Source: Candidatus Intestinimonas merdavium (GTDB lineage Bacteria > Bacillota > Clostridia > Oscillospirales > Oscillospiraceae). From it: a DNA stretch of 35,000 nt. The translations under genes and the position numbers were made by a program. Numbering within the stretch: position 1 is the stretch's first letter; each line of letters starts with the position of its first letter. The notes under the pieces are model-generated. The model made no database searches and was not told the origin of the DNA. It worked only from the letters and a program-made list of their open reading frames with translations. The DNA lies in contig DXCX01000035.1 of the NCBI GenBank assembly GCA_019115785.1, forward strand, positions 1-35,000, written 5' to 3'. Below, one piece after another: positions 33,322 through 35,000 of this stretch.

Positions 33322-35000
33322 TCAGCACAGGCCGTAGCCGGCGGGGACCTTGTCGTCCAGGATGACCAGGTGGAGCTTCTCGCTGCCATCGGGCTCCTCC
33401 TTAACAGCGGAGATGAGCATGCCGTTGGACATGATGCCCATCATCTTACGGGGCTTGAGGTTGGTGCAGGCCACCACGGTCTTGCCCACCAGGTCCTCGG
33501 GCTCATACCACTCATGGATGCCGGAGAGAATCTGGCGGGGAGTCTCCTCGCCGCAGTCCAGAGTGAAGCGCAGCAGCTTGGCCGACTTGGGCACCGCCTC
33601 GCAGGCCAGGACCTTGGCGGTGACGAACTTCACCTTGGCAAAGTCGTCGATGGTGATATATTCGCTCTGGGCGGGGGCCTCGCTCTTGGCCGCCGCCTTG
33701 GGGGCCTCGGCGGCCTTGGTCTCCTCGGGCTTCTTCTCCAGGTTCTCCAGCTCCTTCAGCTCCTTCTCCATATCGATGCGGGGGAAGAGGTTCTCCCCCC
33801 GGTGGACCGTCACGTCGGCAGGCAGGACACCGAAGGTGCCGGCGCTCTCCCAGGTGCGGGCATCCTCACCGGCGCCGATCTGGGCAAAGATCTTCTCCGC
33901 CGTGTCGGGAATGAAGGGGGTGAGGAGGACGGCGGAGATGCGGATGCTCTCCAGCAGGTTGTACATGACCCGGGCCAGACGGGCCTTCTGGCTCTCGTCC
34001 TTGCCCAGGACCCAGGGCTTGGTCTCGTCGATATACTTATTGGCCCGGGAGATGAGGCCGAAGACATCCATCAGGGCGTCCTGGAAGGCATACTTCTCCA
34101 TATGGGCCTCATACTTGTCCCGGAGGCCGGCGGCCAGAGTCCGCAGCTCGGCGTCCTCGGGGCCCTCGGCCTGTTCGGCGGGGAGCTTGCCCCCCCCGAA
34201 GTACTTGCCCGCCATGGAGACAGTGCGGCTGACCAGGTTGCCCAGGTCGTTGGCCAGGTCCACGTTGATGCGGGAGATGAGGGCCTCATTGGAGAAGTTG
34301 CCGTCGGAGCCGAAGGGAAACTCCCGGAGCAGGAAGTACCGCAGGGCGTCCACGCCGTAGCGCTGGGCCAGGATGACGGGGTCCACCACGTTGCCCTTGG
34401 ACTTGGACATTTTGCCCCCCTCCAGAAGGAGCCAGCCGTGGCCGTAGACCTTCTTGGGCAGGGGCAGGTCCAGGCTCATGAGCATGGCGGGCCAGATGAT
34501 GGAGTGGAAGCGGACGATCTCCTTGCCCACGAAGTGGACGTCAGCGGGCCAGAACTTCTCCAGGTCGCCGTACTTGTCGTTCTCAAAGCCCAGGGCAGTC
34601 ATGTAGTTGAACAGGGCGTCGATCCACACGTACACCACATGGCCAGGGTCGAAGTCCACGGGGACGCCCCAGGTGAAGCTGGTCCGGGACACGCACAGGT
34701 CCTCCAGGCCGGGCTTGATGAAGTTGTTCACCATCTCGTTGACCCGGGAGCGGGGCTCCAGGAAGTCCGTGTTCTCCAGCAGGTCCTGGATGCGGCCGGC
34801 GTACTTGCTCAGACGGAAGAAGTAGGCCTCCTCCTCCGCGTCCTGGACCTCCCGGCCGCAGTCGGGGCACTTGCCGTCCACCAGCTGGCTCTCGGTCCAG
34901 AAGGACTCGCAGGGGGTGCAGTACATCCCTTCGTACTCCGACTTATAGATGTCCCCCTTTTCGTACATCTTTTTGAAGATCTTCTGGACGGTCTTTTCGT
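33322..35000 (-). CDS. metG: Methionine-tRNA ligase, N-terminus outside the window
   Basis: Attaches methionine to initiator and elongator tRNA-Met. The frame is open to base 35000, so the first ~90 residues, including the HIGH motif, lie beyond the window; ~559 residues remain. A zinc knuckle of four Cys (CTPC and CPDC) is seen, then WIDALFNYMTALGF, HFVGKEIVRFHSIIWPA, GHGWLLLEGGKMSKSKGN with the KMSKS loop, and the anticodon-binding helical domain. After a Lys/Glu/Ala-rich linker (EETKAAEAPKAAAKSEAPAQ) comes the C-terminal EMAP-II-like tRNA-binding domain (DFAKVKFVTAKVLACE to MGIMSNGMLISA), which dimerises the enzyme in many bacteria. Confidence 0.97.
   Translation of the reverse strand, partial: EKTVQKIFKKMYEKGDIYKSEYEGMYCTPCESFWTESQLVDGKCPDCGREVQDAEEEAYFFRLSKYAGRIQDLLENTDFLEPRSRVNEMVNNFIKPGLEDLCVSRTSFTWGVPVDFDPGHVVYVWIDALFNYMTALGFENDKYGDLEKFWPADVHFVGKEIVRFHSIIWPAMLMSLDLPLPKKVYGHGWLLLEGGKMSKSKGNVVDPVILAQRYGVDALRYFLLREFPFGSDGNFSNEALISRINVDLANDLGNLVSRTVSMAGKYFGGGKLPAEQAEGPEDAELRTLAAGLRDKYEAHMEKYAFQDALMDVFGLISRANKYIDETKPWVLGKDESQKARLARVMYNLLESIRISAVLLTPFIPDTAEKIFAQIGAGEDARTWESAGTFGVLPADVTVHRGENLFPRIDMEKELKELENLEKKPEETKAAEAPKAAAKSEAPAQSEYITIDDFAKVKFVTAKVLACEAVPKSAKLLRFTLDCGEETPRQILSGIHEWYEPEDLVGKTVVACTNLKPRKMMGIMSNGMLISAVKEEPDGSEKLHLVILDDKVPAGYGLC

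Overview
The window looks like the chromosome of a GC-rich, low-transfer clostridial Firmicute of the Oscillospiraceae type (Flavonifractor, Intestinimonas or Lawsonibacter-like). This is an inference from gene content, not a taxonomic search. The pointers are: an L21-Prp-L27-Obg cluster in which L27 carries the Firmicutes N-terminal extension removed by Prp; a clostridial split methionine synthase; DUF1836 next to DegV; an RsiV-type anti-sigma factor; SLH surface anchoring; and AGGAGG ribosome sites with several TTG/GTG starts. No phage, CRISPR array, intact insertion sequence or plasmid gene is visible.

Layout. 1-2017: 3' part of a branched-chain amino acid ABC transporter operon (livM partial, livG, livF). 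2088-2582: a PAP2-family phosphatase on the minus strand, divergent from 2721-6670, a methionine/one-carbon operon (metF, a stand-alone B12 reactivation domain, and a metH without that domain). 6793-9138: a large SLH surface protein with seven regular ~78-residue repeats. 9235-11085: pta divergent from an XRE regulator. 11155-13893: lepA, whose last 111 bp are duplicated around a 145-bp palindrome-rich insert, then an unrecognised gene. 14058-17588: DUF1836 regulator, degV, prmA and a PPP-like metallophosphoesterase. 17646-20106: rplU, prp, rpmA and obg behind a strong promoter and a structured leader.

20107-20726 holds terminators and a relic of an aldo/keto reductase. From there the coding switches to the minus strand. 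20727-23065 is an SGNH hydrolase, ECF sigma factor and RsiV-like anti-sigma operon behind an ECF-type promoter, so probably self-activating. 23129-23204 is tRNA-Gly(GCC). 23257-30155 is a five-gene array read from 30155 downward: a divergent second type IIA topoisomerase (B then A subunit), a YitT-family membrane protein, a LUD-domain protein, and a lipoprotein with a transglutaminase-like domain whose catalytic Cys is Ser. 30309-33054 is a heavy-metal efflux operon (SmtB/CadC regulator, separate HMA metallochaperone, Zn/Cd/Pb P-type ATPase) with a clear 12-2-12 operator. 33322-35000 is the C-terminal part of metG.

Most of the window is ordinary core chromosome. The points most worth a second look are the lepA 3' duplication, the sigma/anti-sigma/SGNH module, the Cys-to-Ser transglutaminase-like lipoprotein, the SLH protein's repeats, and the extra topoisomerase with its gene neighbours. 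I do not see a clearly new defence or mobile system.
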